From positions 248,001 to 312,000 of the forward strand of contig CATOTS010000005.1 in the NCBI GenBank assembly GCA_951813625.1: 64,000 nucleotides of DNA. The letters are read 5' to 3'. This DNA comes from an uncultured Caldilineaceae bacterium. Its GTDB lineage: Bacteria > Chloroflexota > Anaerolineae > Caldilineales > Caldilineaceae. How positions within the stretch are numbered: position 1 is the first letter of the stretch; each line of letters starts with the position of its first letter. A model generated the notes under the pieces. The model saw only the letters and a list, made by a program, of their open reading frames with translations, ran no database searches and was not told where the DNA came from. Shown in pieces: positions 25,405 to 34,186 of the stretch. The position numbers were made by a program, and so were the translations under genes.

Positions 25405-26121
25405 TCACCGGCATCCAAGAAGATCGGCCAGTTCGATGAAATCTTCTGCAACCACGTCAACAGTGGAATCGGGAACCAGATCAGAGGTCTGACTGGACCC
25501 ATATTCGCGCGGCCGCCTGACAAACGCCGTCCTGAAGCCGACAGCCTGTGCACCCATCAGATCGCCGTTGTGGGCGGCGACCATCATCACTTGGTGGGGT
25601 TCCAAGCCAAGGAGCGCTGCTGCTGTCTGATAGACCTCGGGGTCGGGCTTGTAATGTTTTGCGAGCTCGGCTGAGAGCACGCAGTCCCAACAGAGGCCGC
25701 CGTGTTTCGCCATGTTCACCAGAAGTGCGACGTTTCCGTTGGAAAGCGCGGCTACGATGGCGCGGCGGCGTATCAGTTTGAGGCCATCGGCGACATCAGG
25801 CCAAGGGTCGAGCCGGTGCCAGACCCGATTGAGTTGGTCCCTATCTTCTTCCGCCAGACCATTAACTCTGTATCGCGCCAAGAGGCCGTCCAGAATCAGA
25901 CGGTGCAGAGAATCGATGTTCATCCAGGGAAGTTCGCCGCGGCGGACGCGCTGCATGGCCGGTTCATATCCGCCTCGCCAACTGTCGGCAAACTCCTCCC
26001 AGTCGACGTCGATGCCCTTTGCGGCCCATACCTTGCGCCCTTCGCGAATGATGGAGCCCCGCCAGTCGACGACCGTCCCAAATATATCAAAAGTGAATGC
26101 TCTTACTTCTGGAAACTCCAT
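25405..26121 (-). CDS. HAD-superfamily hydrolase, haloacid dehalogenase type II-like
   Basis: 238 residues, ATG preceded by AAAGGAGCGGCG. FTFDIFGTVVDW holds the nucleophile Asp12 with the type II (L-2-haloacid dehalogenase) spacing. ALSNGNVALLVNMAKHGGL is motif II, KHYKPDPEVYQTAAALLGL contains the motif III lysine, and MVAAHNGDLMGAQAVGFRTAFV ends motif IV. It could dehalogenate a 2-haloacid or act as a phosphatase. The surrounding sugar-acid genes make a phosphatase or a side-chain-cleaning role possible. Confidence 0.88.
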   Translation of the reverse strand: MEFPEVRAFTFDIFGTVVDWRGSIIREGRKVWAAKGIDVDWEEFADSWRGGYEPAMQRVRRGELPWMNIDSLHRLILDGLLARYRVNGLAEEDRDQLNRVWHRLDPWPDVADGLKLIRRRAIVAALSNGNVALLVNMAKHGGLCWDCVLSAELAKHYKPDPEVYQTAAALLGLEPHQVMMVAAHNGDLMGAQAVGFRTAFVRRPREYGSSQTSDLVPDSTVDVVAEDFIELADLLGCR

Positions 26122-26185
26122 CGCCGCTCCTTTGCAGTACATGCAAAGACTGTTTCAACCGGTGGATGTATCATGAGTCTGCCTT

Positions 26186-26800
26186 CTAGGCAGTCAGTGC
26201 TTCGATGATGGCATCGCAGAACTCTGGCAGATCATCCGGGACGCGGCCGGTTACAACGTTGCCGTCGATCAGCGCCGGTACGTCATGGTAGACAGCACCG
26301 GCGTTCAGCAGGTCGTCGGTGACTGCACAGTATGCGGTAACGTTGCGGCCTGCGACAGTGTCAGTGTCCTTTTGCCGATCCAGTGAAATGAGCACCTGCG
26401 GTCCATGACAAATCGCGGCCACGACCTTTCCCGCCCGGTGAATTGCTGCGGCGAACTCCAGGGTCTTGTCGTCGATGCGCAAGAAGTCGGGCGCCAGGCC
26501 GCCTGGGAAGACCACCGCATCGAATGCTTCCGCATCCATCTCCCAGATGCTCTCCACAGTGTACCTGTTACCTTCACCCAGCACGTCGAAAGGTATCGTA
26601 TGTCCAAATCGGCCCGTTATCGGCTTTTGCGGCCAGGCAGGTCGCCCGTGAAAGTGGCCGAGGGCAGCCTGTGGCAATGTCCCTACGACGACTGCGGCGC
26701 CGGCCTGGCTCAGTTGCAGCAGAGTATACATGACCTCGATGTCTTCGAACTCGTGTGCCGTAAGGACCGCGATCCTCTTGCCCTTCAGTTTGCCTTCCAT
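26186..26800 (-). CDS. DJ-1/PfpI-family protein
   Basis: 204 residues; the ATG at 26800 has AAAGGAGACAGC upstream, so it is preferred over an upstream in-frame ATG at 26824. HEFEDIE near residues 16-22 contributes the acidic partner, and VVAAICHGPQ holds nucleophile C131 and H132. FPGGLAPDFLRID is the family glycine loop. Members are glyoxalases, deglycases or proteases (general stress protein 18 type). It sits 17 bases after the enolase-family gene, so it may detoxify a reactive keto-aldehyde from that pathway. Confidence 0.9.
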   Translation of the reverse strand: MEGKLKGKRIAVLTAHEFEDIEVMYTLLQLSQAGAAVVVGTLPQAALGHFHGRPAWPQKPITGRFGHTIPFDVLGEGNRYTVESIWEMDAEAFDAVVFPGGLAPDFLRIDDKTLEFAAAIHRAGKVVAAICHGPQVLISLDRQKDTDTVAGRNVTAYCAVTDDLLNAGAVYHDVPALIDGNVVTGRVPDDLPEFCDAIIEALTA

Positions 26801-26817
26801 GGCAGTGCTGTCTCCTT

Positions 26818-27906
26818 TCAGCATTTGAACTCTTCGAGAGCTTCCCAGTCAAACACTATGCCATGGCCGGCCCGGTCAGGTGCGACCGCGTAGCCGTCTT
26901 CAATTGTCAACGGATGGCGAATGAATCGATCGAAGCCAAAGCCATGGGCCTCCAGATAGGAGCTGTTTGGAATGGCAGCCAGCAGATGAACCTGCAGATC
27001 GTGTACCCCATGCGTGGTAACGGGTAGATTGCAGGTCTCGGCCAGATGAGCAACTTTGAGCCACGGCGTCACACCGCCAAGCGTCGCCACGTCCGGTTCA
27101 GGAAATGAGATGGCGCCGTGGGCGATCATCTGCTGGAATTCGTAGACTGTGTGGAAGTTCTCGCCCGTGGCGATAGGAAGTCCGCCTTCGCGTGCGATGC
27201 GTGCATGACCGACCACATCGTCAGGGATTGTCGGCTCCTCCAACCAATACAGATCAAAGCGTGTCAAGCCGCGGGCCGCGCGGATCGCTTCGTCAACTCG
27301 CCAGCGCATATTGGCATCGGCCATCAGCGGGTAGTCCGGCCCCAAGTGCTCCCGCATTGCCGCGACCCGTTCCATGTCCTCCGATAGCCGGTCTCGCCCT
27401 ACTTTCATTTTGATTGCGCGAAAGCCTTGCGCCTGAAAGTCGTCGGCCTGTGCCAGCAGGGCTTCGCGCGTAAACTGTAAATCGATGCCCCCGGCGTAGA
27501 CAGATACACGAGGATCGTGTCCGCCCAGTAGCCGCCACCAGGCCATTTGATGCTCCTTGCCGCGCAGATCCCACAGCGCGATGTCGAGTGCCGCCAGCGC
27601 GAATGAAGCGGCGCCGCCCCGACCCACGAAGTGCACGTGCCACCACATCCGTTCCCAAAGACGCTCAATGCAGTCTGAATCCTGTCCAAGAAGCAGCGGG
27701 CCCAGATCGTCGCGCATCAAGGCATGGATCGCCGTACCCCCGACATCACCGACGCAGTAAGTATATCCAAGCCCCTCAACATCCTCGGAGGTCTGTACGC
27801 GGGCCGCGATCAATCCGAAATGTGAAATGTCCCCATGCGTTGAGTCAGAAAGTACAACCGGAAGGGGAATGCGATAGTGGTCTGTAAAGACATGCGTAAT
27901 CTTCAT
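26818..27906 (-). CDS. Mandelate racemase/muconate lactonizing (enolase superfamily) enzyme
   Basis: 362 residues. The capping domain is followed by the barrel: FRAIKMKVGRD has the KxK catalytic pair (residues 166 and 168), MADANMRW the first metal aspartate, WLEEPTIPDD the metal glutamate, and TTHGVHD the histidine loop. Such enzymes dehydrate sugar acids or racemise carboxylates by abstracting an alpha proton. Its partners (epimerase, two MDR dehydrogenases, HAD) suggest sugar-acid dehydration. A TTG three codons upstream (27915) is an alternative start; neither has a strong ribosome site. Confidence 0.92.
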   Translation of the reverse strand: MKITHVFTDHYRIPLPVVLSDSTHGDISHFGLIAARVQTSEDVEGLGYTYCVGDVGGTAIHALMRDDLGPLLLGQDSDCIERLWERMWWHVHFVGRGGAASFALAALDIALWDLRGKEHQMAWWRLLGGHDPRVSVYAGGIDLQFTREALLAQADDFQAQGFRAIKMKVGRDRLSEDMERVAAMREHLGPDYPLMADANMRWRVDEAIRAARGLTRFDLYWLEEPTIPDDVVGHARIAREGGLPIATGENFHTVYEFQQMIAHGAISFPEPDVATLGGVTPWLKVAHLAETCNLPVTTHGVHDLQVHLLAAIPNSSYLEAHGFGFDRFIRHPLTIEDGYAVAPDRAGHGIVFDWEALEEFKC

Positions 27907-27918
27907 CTTGTCCAAATC

Positions 27919-28770
27919 TCACAAAATGGGCAGCTTCGGTTCGAAACCCAGTTCTTCTCGTATCCGCGTGATATCGTAGACCGGATCTTTTTCGTGGCCG
28001 GGCCGCCCATAGTGCGAAAGATCCAGTTGGTCGGCTTCGCTTCCGTACCAGGACCGCAGAAGTTCCGGTACGGGGACAGCCACACAGGCCTGCGCGCCGA
28101 CGGCATTGAGAATACGCACGCCTGGTTTGCTGGGAGCTTCGGCCGCCGCGATCAGACAACGGATAGTATCGCTCAGGAACATGAACGAGATCTTGCCCAT
28201 TCCCCAATCGGGCGTCGGACCCGGCTGCTGCGGAGTCAACTGACGGTCATCAGGGGCGATGCTGGCGAGCCGCAAACTAATAAAATCCAACTCACCGTTC
28301 TGCCGGGCGAGGTAGCGGGTGACCTCTTCCATCATGTACTTGGAGAAGCCGTAGCCGTCGCGGTCCAGGCAGGGGTGCTCGTCGGGCATGGGCAACTGGA
28401 GGGGGCGAAAGTCGACCGACTGCATTCCCACCGCGGCAATGGAACTGGCGAGGACAAACTTCCTGCATCCCCGTTCAATGAGATAACGCAATAGGTGATG
28501 CGTACCCAATACATTGACCCGAAGTCCATTCTCTTCTGTACAGCCTCCAGTAACTGCAGCCAGATGAATCAAAGTGTCTATCTTTCCACAGTCATCTAGC
28601 TTATGAAGCTCCTCAGGAGACGAAAAATCACCGCTGACCGAGACAGCTCCCAAGTGATCCGTAGGACGGCGGGAAAGACAGATCAGCTCGTGGGCATCAG
28701 ACGAATGCAGAGTTCTGGCAAGCGCGCTTCCAATGAAGCCACTCGCACCCGTGATAAGGATTCTGCTCAT
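27919..28770 (-). CDS. NAD-dependent epimerase/dehydratase (extended SDR)
   Basis: 283 residues. ITGASGFIG at residues 6-14 is the nucleotide-binding motif; S109/S110 and Y140-K144 (YGFSK) form the catalytic set. LRLASIAPDDR matches the substrate-domain region. It may oxidise a sugar to a lactone (uronate-dehydrogenase-like) or epimerise a nucleotide sugar; its size and cluster favour the former. It lies 12 bases upstream of the enolase-superfamily gene. Confidence 0.9.
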   Translation of the reverse strand: MSRILITGASGFIGSALARTLHSSDAHELICLSRRPTDHLGAVSVSGDFSSPEELHKLDDCGKIDTLIHLAAVTGGCTEENGLRVNVLGTHHLLRYLIERGCRKFVLASSIAAVGMQSVDFRPLQLPMPDEHPCLDRDGYGFSKYMMEEVTRYLARQNGELDFISLRLASIAPDDRQLTPQQPGPTPDWGMGKISFMFLSDTIRCLIAAAEAPSKPGVRILNAVGAQACVAVPVPELLRSWYGSEADQLDLSHYGRPGHEKDPVYDITRIREELGFEPKLPIL

Positions 28771-28841
28771 ATCGAGTGCTCAGGTTTTTGGCAGCAGGGG
28801 CTAATCTCGCGTTTCGGAGGGTTGCCGCGCAAGGGTAGGAA

Positions 28842-29864
28842 TCAACTCCAGTTGATGACCGCGCCGAGAAGTTCAGGAATCTCGACCAGATTGATCCTGG
28901 CATACAGATCCGGCGCCTCTGCCGCCGTTACCCGGTGCGTAATTGTCTTGTGCCAAGGAATGGCTCCCGAAGCAATATTGCGCAGAACCGCCTCCCTACA
29001 CGGTTCGAGTCCATCGTTGCAGGGAAAGAAGGCGGTCAGCTGCTTGGAATGGGGAACAAGGTAGTTGAAAGAGACCGGCGCCTTGCCGTAGTGGCCCAGA
29101 AAAACGAATTTTCCCCGCAGTCGGGCGAGCGGGAAAGCCAAGTCCAGGCACTGGGGAATACCGCTCCCCTCAAAGACGACATCGGCCCCACCCGGCTTGA
29201 TCGCCTCAACTCGCGCCTTGACTTCGTCGGCTGTGAGCCCGCTCGCGTCTATGATGTGTGACGCCCCCAATTCCTTCGCCATGTCCAAGCGCCTCGGATT
29301 GAGGTCGATGGCGACTGTTACTGCGCCGCGCAGTCGCGCGGCCGCCAGCGCGCCCAACCCGATCATGCCGACAGCGTGGAATGCCACGACATCCCCCATC
29401 TGTATTCCGGCCATATCGACGGCGTTGTAACCCACGGATGGCATGACAAAAAGCGAGCCTGTGGCATCGTCTATACCTTCAGGCAGTCTCTCGATCTCTG
29501 CATCCTGCGGGAGAACAGTGTGGGAGGCATGGACGCCAGAACAGATCGTTACCGGCTGACCGTCGACCTGCATGGGAAGAAAATTGCGCCTGTAATAGAC
29601 CCTTTCGCCAAGCGCAAACCTGGTAACTTCGGAACCGACGTCTTCGACGATTCCCACCGCCTGATATCCCGTGCAAACGGGATAGGGCCCGTAATCCAGC
29701 TTGCGGCGGAATACGGCAAATTCCGTGCCCACACTGACGCCCGAAAAGGTACAACGCACCAGAAGCTCAGCAGGCGACAACGAAGGGATCTCGAACTCTT
29801 CCAGTGAGAACTCTTGCTTTTCGTTACAGATGAGCGCTTGGCTTTTCATTTGGAACGCGGCCAT
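28842..29864 (-). CDS. MDR-family zinc-type dehydrogenase (first gene of the sugar-acid operon)
   Basis: 340 residues. CTFSGVSVGTEFAVFRR is the N-terminal catalytic region (no usual zinc cysteine-His pair visible), VCTGYQAVGIVEDVGSE the GHE-equivalent strand, and GDVVAFHAVGMIGLGALAAARL the Rossmann fold. It is a sister of the MDR protein encoded at 24076-25074; both have the GTE signature instead of a zinc cysteine. ATGs at 29864 and 29849 are both possible. It starts the minus-strand cluster, back to back with fchA. Confidence 0.85.
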   Translation of the reverse strand: MAAFQMKSQALICNEKQEFSLEEFEIPSLSPAELLVRCTFSGVSVGTEFAVFRRKLDYGPYPVCTGYQAVGIVEDVGSEVTRFALGERVYYRRNFLPMQVDGQPVTICSGVHASHTVLPQDAEIERLPEGIDDATGSLFVMPSVGYNAVDMAGIQMGDVVAFHAVGMIGLGALAAARLRGAVTVAIDLNPRRLDMAKELGASHIIDASGLTADEVKARVEAIKPGGADVVFEGSGIPQCLDLAFPLARLRGKFVFLGHYGKAPVSFNYLVPHSKQLTAFFPCNDGLEPCREAVLRNIASGAIPWHKTITHRVTAAEAPDLYARINLVEIPELLGAVINWS

Positions 29865-30056
29865 TGCTTATGTGCTGACAATGCCAGAGGTGACACAAAA
29901 CGCGGTGCGCTCAAGGCGTCTGGAAAGCGTAACCGTAGATGAAAAATGCTCGAAATATCGCGTAGGGGCAGGGTACTAGACGTGAACTGATCTGTCAATG
30001 AATCGGCAATCTGCGAATCCAGTTTCGTCACCTTGTAGGAATGGGAACCGGGGAAT

Positions 30057-30064
30057 GGTATAAT
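30057..30064 (+). promoter_or_regulatory. Extended -10 (TG-G-TATAAT) for fchA-folD
   Basis: A perfect TATAAT at 30059-30064 preceded by TGG, 60 bases before the fchA start. A TTGTAG lies 20 bases upstream, so the -35 is weak. Confidence 0.6.
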
Positions 30065-30124
30065 CGGGCGTGCTAGAAAAGTGTGGGGCAGAAGGACTCC
30101 GCAAGCTTGGAGAAAGGACCGAAC

Positions 30125-30772
30125 TTGACAAAAATCACGACAGCGCAGACTTCCATTGAAGAATACCTGGATGCATTGGCTGGCGGCGAATCGACGCCAG
30201 GGGGAGGCGCAGCTGCCGCGTTGACTGGAAGCCAGGCGGCCGCCCTGCTGAGCATGGTCCTAAATTTCACTGTTGGCCGCAAAAGGTACGCTGAATTTGA
30301 AGAAGAAATGGAAGGATATTTGCAGAGAACGGAATTGCTGCGAGCTGAGCTTCTTGCTCTGGCCGACAGGGATGCGGAGGCATTTGGCGCGGTCGCGGCC
30401 TGCTACGCCATGCCCCGCTTGACAGACGCAGAGAAATCGAAGAGAACTTTGGCAATGCAGACTGCCCTGAGAGGCGCGGCAGAAGTCCCACTCGCGATGG
30501 CCGCCCTGTGCCTCGAAATCATGGAACTTACGCCACCGATCGCGGAGAAAGGCAATTCAAATGTGGTGAGTGACGCCGCGACCGCCGCCCATCTCGCCTT
30601 CGCTGCTATGCACAGCGCACTCGTCAATGTAAGGATCAACCTCAAATTCATGAAGGACGAGGCTTATGTTGACCAGGGGCAGGCAAGAGTCGAGTCGCTG
30701 GTAGCCGCAGCCGAGAGCAGTTACAATGCCGCACGCGCCGCTTGTAAAAGAACCCTGGGCATCGCAATATGA
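30125..30772 (+). CDS. fchA: Methenyltetrahydrofolate cyclohydrolase/cyclodeaminase family (FchA/FtcD-C)
   Basis: 215 residues from a TTG preceded by GAGAAAGGACCGAAC; a GTG at 30083 is in frame but has no ribosome site and would add 14 residues. [20 protein letters not shown] is the helix-bundle folate-binding signature of the cyclodeaminase family, and [17 protein letters not shown] is its second conserved block. FchA hydrolyses 5,10-methenyl-THF to 10-formyl-THF; FtcD relatives instead deaminate formimino-THF. The ATGA overlap with folD, whose product lacks cyclohydrolase residues, favours the FchA role. No histidine-degradation genes lie nearby. Confidence 0.85.
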   Translation: MTKITTAQTSIEEYLDALAGGESTPGGGAAAALTGSQAAALLSMVLNFTVGRKRYAEFEEEMEGYLQRTELLRAELLALADRDAEAFGAVAACYAMPRLTDAEKSKRTLAMQTALRGAAEVPLAMAALCLEIMELTPPIAEKGNSNVVSDAATAAHLAFAAMHSALVNVRINLKFMKDEAYVDQGQARVESLVAAAESSYNAARAACKRTLGIAI

Positions 30773-31626
30773 GCGCTCAACTTCTGAATGGCCGACAACG
30801 TGCCAAACAGTTACAGTCGGAACTTAAGGAGAGATTTGCACAGCGAGCGGCCGAGGCGGGCTCGCCTCCGACGTTGGCGGCTTTGCAAGTCGGTTCCGAC
30901 GAGGCGGCATCCGGATACCTGAGGGCGATTCGCCGCGCCTGCCAGGGTGTTGGGGTTACATTCCGTCCCGTAGAGCTTGCTCAAGACAGCGCACAAGTGG
31001 ACGTAGAAGCCGCACTTTCTGCCCTGAACGACGACGATGCGGTACATGGCATCATGGTCCTGGAACCATTGCCGGAGCATATCGACGACTCGCAGTTGGT
31101 TGATGGGCTGAATCCGGCCAAAGACGTTGACGGCGTTCATCCACTAAACGCCGGGCGGTTGGCTGCCCAGAAGGAGCCGTACTACGTGCCAGCCACCCCT
31201 GCAGGAGGAATTCGACTGCTGGAAGAGGCGGGCGTCGCCTTCAAAGGCAAGAGGGCCGTAGTCATCGGGCGTAGCGATATTGTTGGAAAGCCGATGGCCC
31301 TGCTACTGCTGCACCGGCACTCCACGGTGACTGTCGCTCATAGCCGCACAGAGTCGTTGCCGTCGGTCGCCAGAGCAGCGGACATTCTTTGTGTTGCGAT
31401 AGGCCGGCCGGAGATGGTAACGGGGGCGTGGGTAAAGCCCGGCGCCGTCGTCGTTGACTTCGGTACGACCTATACGGAGGATGGCCTCAAGGGCGACTGC
31501 GAACGGGAAAGCGTGGAGGCTGTAGCGGGCATGTTGACCCCGGTTCCAGGGGGAACAGGCCCGATGACAAACATTATGCTGATGGAGAATCTTCTTAAGG
31601 CCTACCGCCGCGCCGAAGGAAAATAA
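30769..31626 (+). CDS. folD: FolD-like methylenetetrahydrofolate dehydrogenase lacking cyclohydrolase residues
   Basis: 285 residues, start overlapping the fchA stop. Core signatures are intact: [34 protein letters not shown] and [12 protein letters not shown]. Aligned without gaps to E. coli FolD, the catalytic Lys54 of YVASK is Ile54 (YLRAI), and Gln98 of VQLPLP is Leu98 (VLEPLP). In FolD these residues are required for the cyclohydrolase step but not for the dehydrogenase step. The protein is therefore probably a methylene-THF dehydrogenase only, with FchA supplying the second activity. Confidence 0.93.
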   Translation: MSAQLLNGRQRAKQLQSELKERFAQRAAEAGSPPTLAALQVGSDEAASGYLRAIRRACQGVGVTFRPVELAQDSAQVDVEAALSALNDDDAVHGIMVLEPLPEHIDDSQLVDGLNPAKDVDGVHPLNAGRLAAQKEPYYVPATPAGGIRLLEEAGVAFKGKRAVVIGRSDIVGKPMALLLLHRHSTVTVAHSRTESLPSVARAADILCVAIGRPEMVTGAWVKPGAVVVDFGTTYTEDGLKGDCERESVEAVAGMLTPVPGGTGPMTNIMLMENLLKAYRRAEGK

Positions 31627-31630
31627 CCTC

Positions 31631-32377
31631 TCAATGCCCCAGGATTTCGACACTCTTCTCCCTGGGGTGATGGTCCAGGGTCGCGCCGCCAAACTTGCTG
31701 AGTAATGCACGCGCCCTCTCCAGCCTCATTTGCAGACGTGGTACCTTACAACGCCAGTCACCGCGCACCTGCTTACAGACAAGCTGCGAATCGCCCCAAA
31801 TGCTCAGTGTGGTCGATCCAGGGTCAACCTGTTGTTCGATCATCCGCTGGTATACCGCCTCCAAGGCCCCGATGAGAGTATCGTATTCGGCCTCATTGCT
31901 GGTCACGTTGTCACCAAAGTTCAGGCGGACGACTTGCCTGGCTTGGCCCGGCCAGTCCACGGCGTAACTGCCATACCCTTGGCCTGGGTTCCCACGACTG
32001 CCGCCGTCAAAGACGATTTGAACTGGTTCTCCCGGCGCTTGACCGGATACGGGCAGGATTTCGGCAGGCATCGCGTTCTCGGGCTCGGGGGCTGCTGTAG
32101 CATTTTGCCCGCTCAACGACGACTGGTTGGCGACGAGTCGGGGACGTTCTCCGGGGCGGGGCGGCGCGGCCGGATTGTTATTCTTGGCCGCTCGTGTCGT
32201 ATTCGACTTGGCGGAGACAGTCTGAACGGCGGGCGCGACTCTGAGAGGATTGCGGTCGGACAGCAGGTCTTCGGTTTCAAGTAGGCCCATGGCCTTTAGA
32301 TGACGGAAGAGAAGCCGCCTTTGCCGGGGCAACAGGACTTCAACCCTACCTACGATTTCATGTAACTCCCGGTCCAT
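31631..32377 (-). CDS. Ribonuclease HI-like protein with N-terminal extension
   Basis: 248 residues with GGGGAGTGAA before the ATG. A basic, Pro/Ala-rich N-terminal 115 residues precede an RNase H fold: QIVFDGGSRGNPG with Asp124, TSNEAEYDTLIGAL with Glu164 and SIWGDSQLVCKQVRG with Asp196. The C-terminus stops at PREKSVEILGH, just where the fourth carboxylate (the last active-site Asp) should appear, so the helix that normally follows is missing. It ends 5 bases after the folD stop, convergently. Activity may be reduced, or the protein may be a degraded or specialised RNase H. Confidence 0.85.
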   Translation of the reverse strand: MDRELHEIVGRVEVLLPRQRRLLFRHLKAMGLLETEDLLSDRNPLRVAPAVQTVSAKSNTTRAAKNNNPAAPPRPGERPRLVANQSSLSGQNATAAPEPENAMPAEILPVSGQAPGEPVQIVFDGGSRGNPGQGYGSYAVDWPGQARQVVRLNFGDNVTSNEAEYDTLIGALEAVYQRMIEQQVDPGSTTLSIWGDSQLVCKQVRGDWRCKVPRLQMRLERARALLSKFGGATLDHHPREKSVEILGH

Positions 32378-32529
32378 TTCACTCCCCGAGATTTCTCAGT
32401 CTTCAACCTGAGATCCATTGGTTCTCAGTTTGGGTCGCGTAGGCACCGGAGAGAAATGAAGTGTCTTTAGCATCCAATCGCATCGGAACCTGAAATCAGG
32501 CACATCTCCGGCGTCGGCCAGGTCGCAAA

Positions 32530-33375
32530 TCAACCGCGAGAGGCAAGTGCCTTCTCCCACAGAAACAGTAGGTTGGCCTGATGGAAATTCTGTACGAGGC
32601 CGCCGAGGGGAATCCGGTTGCGGCCAAACTGCTCTATTTCATAGCTCAACAGTTCCCTCTTGGTTGAGCCTTCAGAAATCAGCCGCTCGACCAAGGATTG
32701 GATGTCATCGAGATACTTTATGCTCTCCTCGATGCTCGGCGTAACCTCGCCCCGCAGCAGAATATCCCCGTGCCCCTGGACAATCGTCTCAAGATTGAAT
32801 TCATGCAGGCTGTGCAAGGACTGTTTGAACTCTTCGATGTCGGCGAAAGGCGAGGCGATGACGGGGACAGGCATCATCAGATCGCTGGCAAAAAGAACCT
32901 TTTCCTCACGGACATGCACGACACAAACGTCGGGCCCCGGCCCCGGCGCGTGCATGACGTGAACGGTCTTGTCCCCAAGCCGGATGACCGAGCCTTCGTT
33001 GAAGACTATCTTAGGCAGGCGAATCTCGACTTTCAGCAGTTCATTCGTGTGCTCTCTTGCTTCTTCCAACGCCCTGCGACCATATCGGACCAGCAAGTCG
33101 CGGGCCCTTTCGTGGGCGATCAGTTCGGCTTCGGGGAAGAGACAGGATCCGTAGACATGGTCAGCATGGCTGATGGTGTTTATGAGAAATCGAATTCCTG
33201 CGGGGCAATGCTGTTCAGCGAAGTCGATAATCTGCTTTGTTTCTGAAGGAAAGGGCAGCGTATCGATGAGTATGCCACCCTCCCGCGAGACAACGAGTCC
33301 GGCGTTCACCTCCGCATACAGGGCGCTGGTAAATACCCATGTGTCGTCTGCCACTCGAGTACGCGTAATCGTCAC
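32530..33375 (-). CDS. Metallo-beta-lactamase-fold hydrolase with altered zinc motif
   Basis: 281 residues from a GTG preceded by AGGAGACGAGGCGA. The MBL fold is visible: [41 protein letters not shown] and VQGHGD. The HxHxDH motif reads ISHADH, so the first His is Ile68, and the PGHTPG motif reads PGPGPD, so the second site's His is Pro146. Asp165 and the final His remain. One metal site may be lost or rebuilt, which suggests a divergent hydrolase or oxidoreductase subgroup. The function is not recognised. Confidence 0.8.
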   Translation of the reverse strand: MTITRTRVADDTWVFTSALYAEVNAGLVVSREGGILIDTLPFPSETKQIIDFAEQHCPAGIRFLINTISHADHVYGSCLFPEAELIAHERARDLLVRYGRRALEEAREHTNELLKVEIRLPKIVFNEGSVIRLGDKTVHVMHAPGPGPDVCVVHVREEKVLFASDLMMPVPVIASPFADIEEFKQSLHSLHEFNLETIVQGHGDILLRGEVTPSIEESIKYLDDIQSLVERLISEGSTKRELLSYEIEQFGRNRIPLGGLVQNFHQANLLFLWEKALASRG

Positions 33376-33516
33376 TCGCCTCGTCTCCTATCCCTGCCCA
33401 CCGGAATCAAACAGAAACCGGCACGATAGTATATCACAGCCGGCCAATTGAGGCGAACAAGCCCTTCTCGAGGGTGCATCCAGGATTTTTGCGTTTCTTG
33501 GACAGACCAACATGCG

Positions 33517-33933
33517 TCAACTCGCTATACCAGGCCGCAGCGCTTGGGCAATCGTCGCCGGCGTCCAACTACGCCGCGTCAGGTGGAGCCTTCGATCCAG
33601 GGGAAAAATCCCTCGCCCACATTCCGGACAACGGTGATAGCCCCGCTCGATCGTTGCCTCCCCTTCGGCATGTAACACTTTCCGCCTCCGCCGACCACTC
33701 GACTTCATCTTCTCCCCACACGCCGGACACACCACCTCTTCATAACTCCCATCCCCATGTTGCTGCACGAATTTCCCCAGCAATTCCCCCATCAACTTCT
33801 GACGCTGCGGCGCCAACTCCGCCGCCATTTCGTCCAACGTAGCTTGCAAGCGCACTGCACCCCCCGACCACATCCGCTCAAATACAGCTTCTGCCTCCCC
33901 CAAAAACTTCGCCCTCGCCTTTTCCTTGTCCAT
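33517..33933 (-). pseudogene. ISKra4-like transposase, N-terminal fragment
   Basis: A 138-residue fragment starting MDKEKARAKFLGEAE, preceded by GGGAGGGGG. CPACGEKMKSSGRRRRKVL and CPECGRGIFPLDRRLHL match the N-terminal zinc-ribbon region of ISKra4-family transposases. The frame stops soon after that region, so the catalytic domain is absent and no continuation is visible before the MBL gene. It is a remnant of an insertion sequence and unlikely to be active. Apparent plus-strand frames over it are shadows. Confidence 0.8.
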
Positions 33934-34186
33934 CACAACCCCCTCCCTTTCCCTTTGATTGTCCTCCCTATAGTCTACACCTCCCTCGCGCAAAAATCTC
34001 GGCTGCACCCCTTCTCGATTTCCGATCCATCGAAACGCGACTCTTGGAGTGGTTCATGTTGCGGAGGCATGCGAGCGCGTAATTTACCAAGATGGCGCGC
34101 AAAAAAAGACAGGGCAGAAGCCCTGGTCATAGTGGCCGTAATTGCCTAGCGTTCAATGGGACGTTCCGACCGCGATTTCGCCGTTC

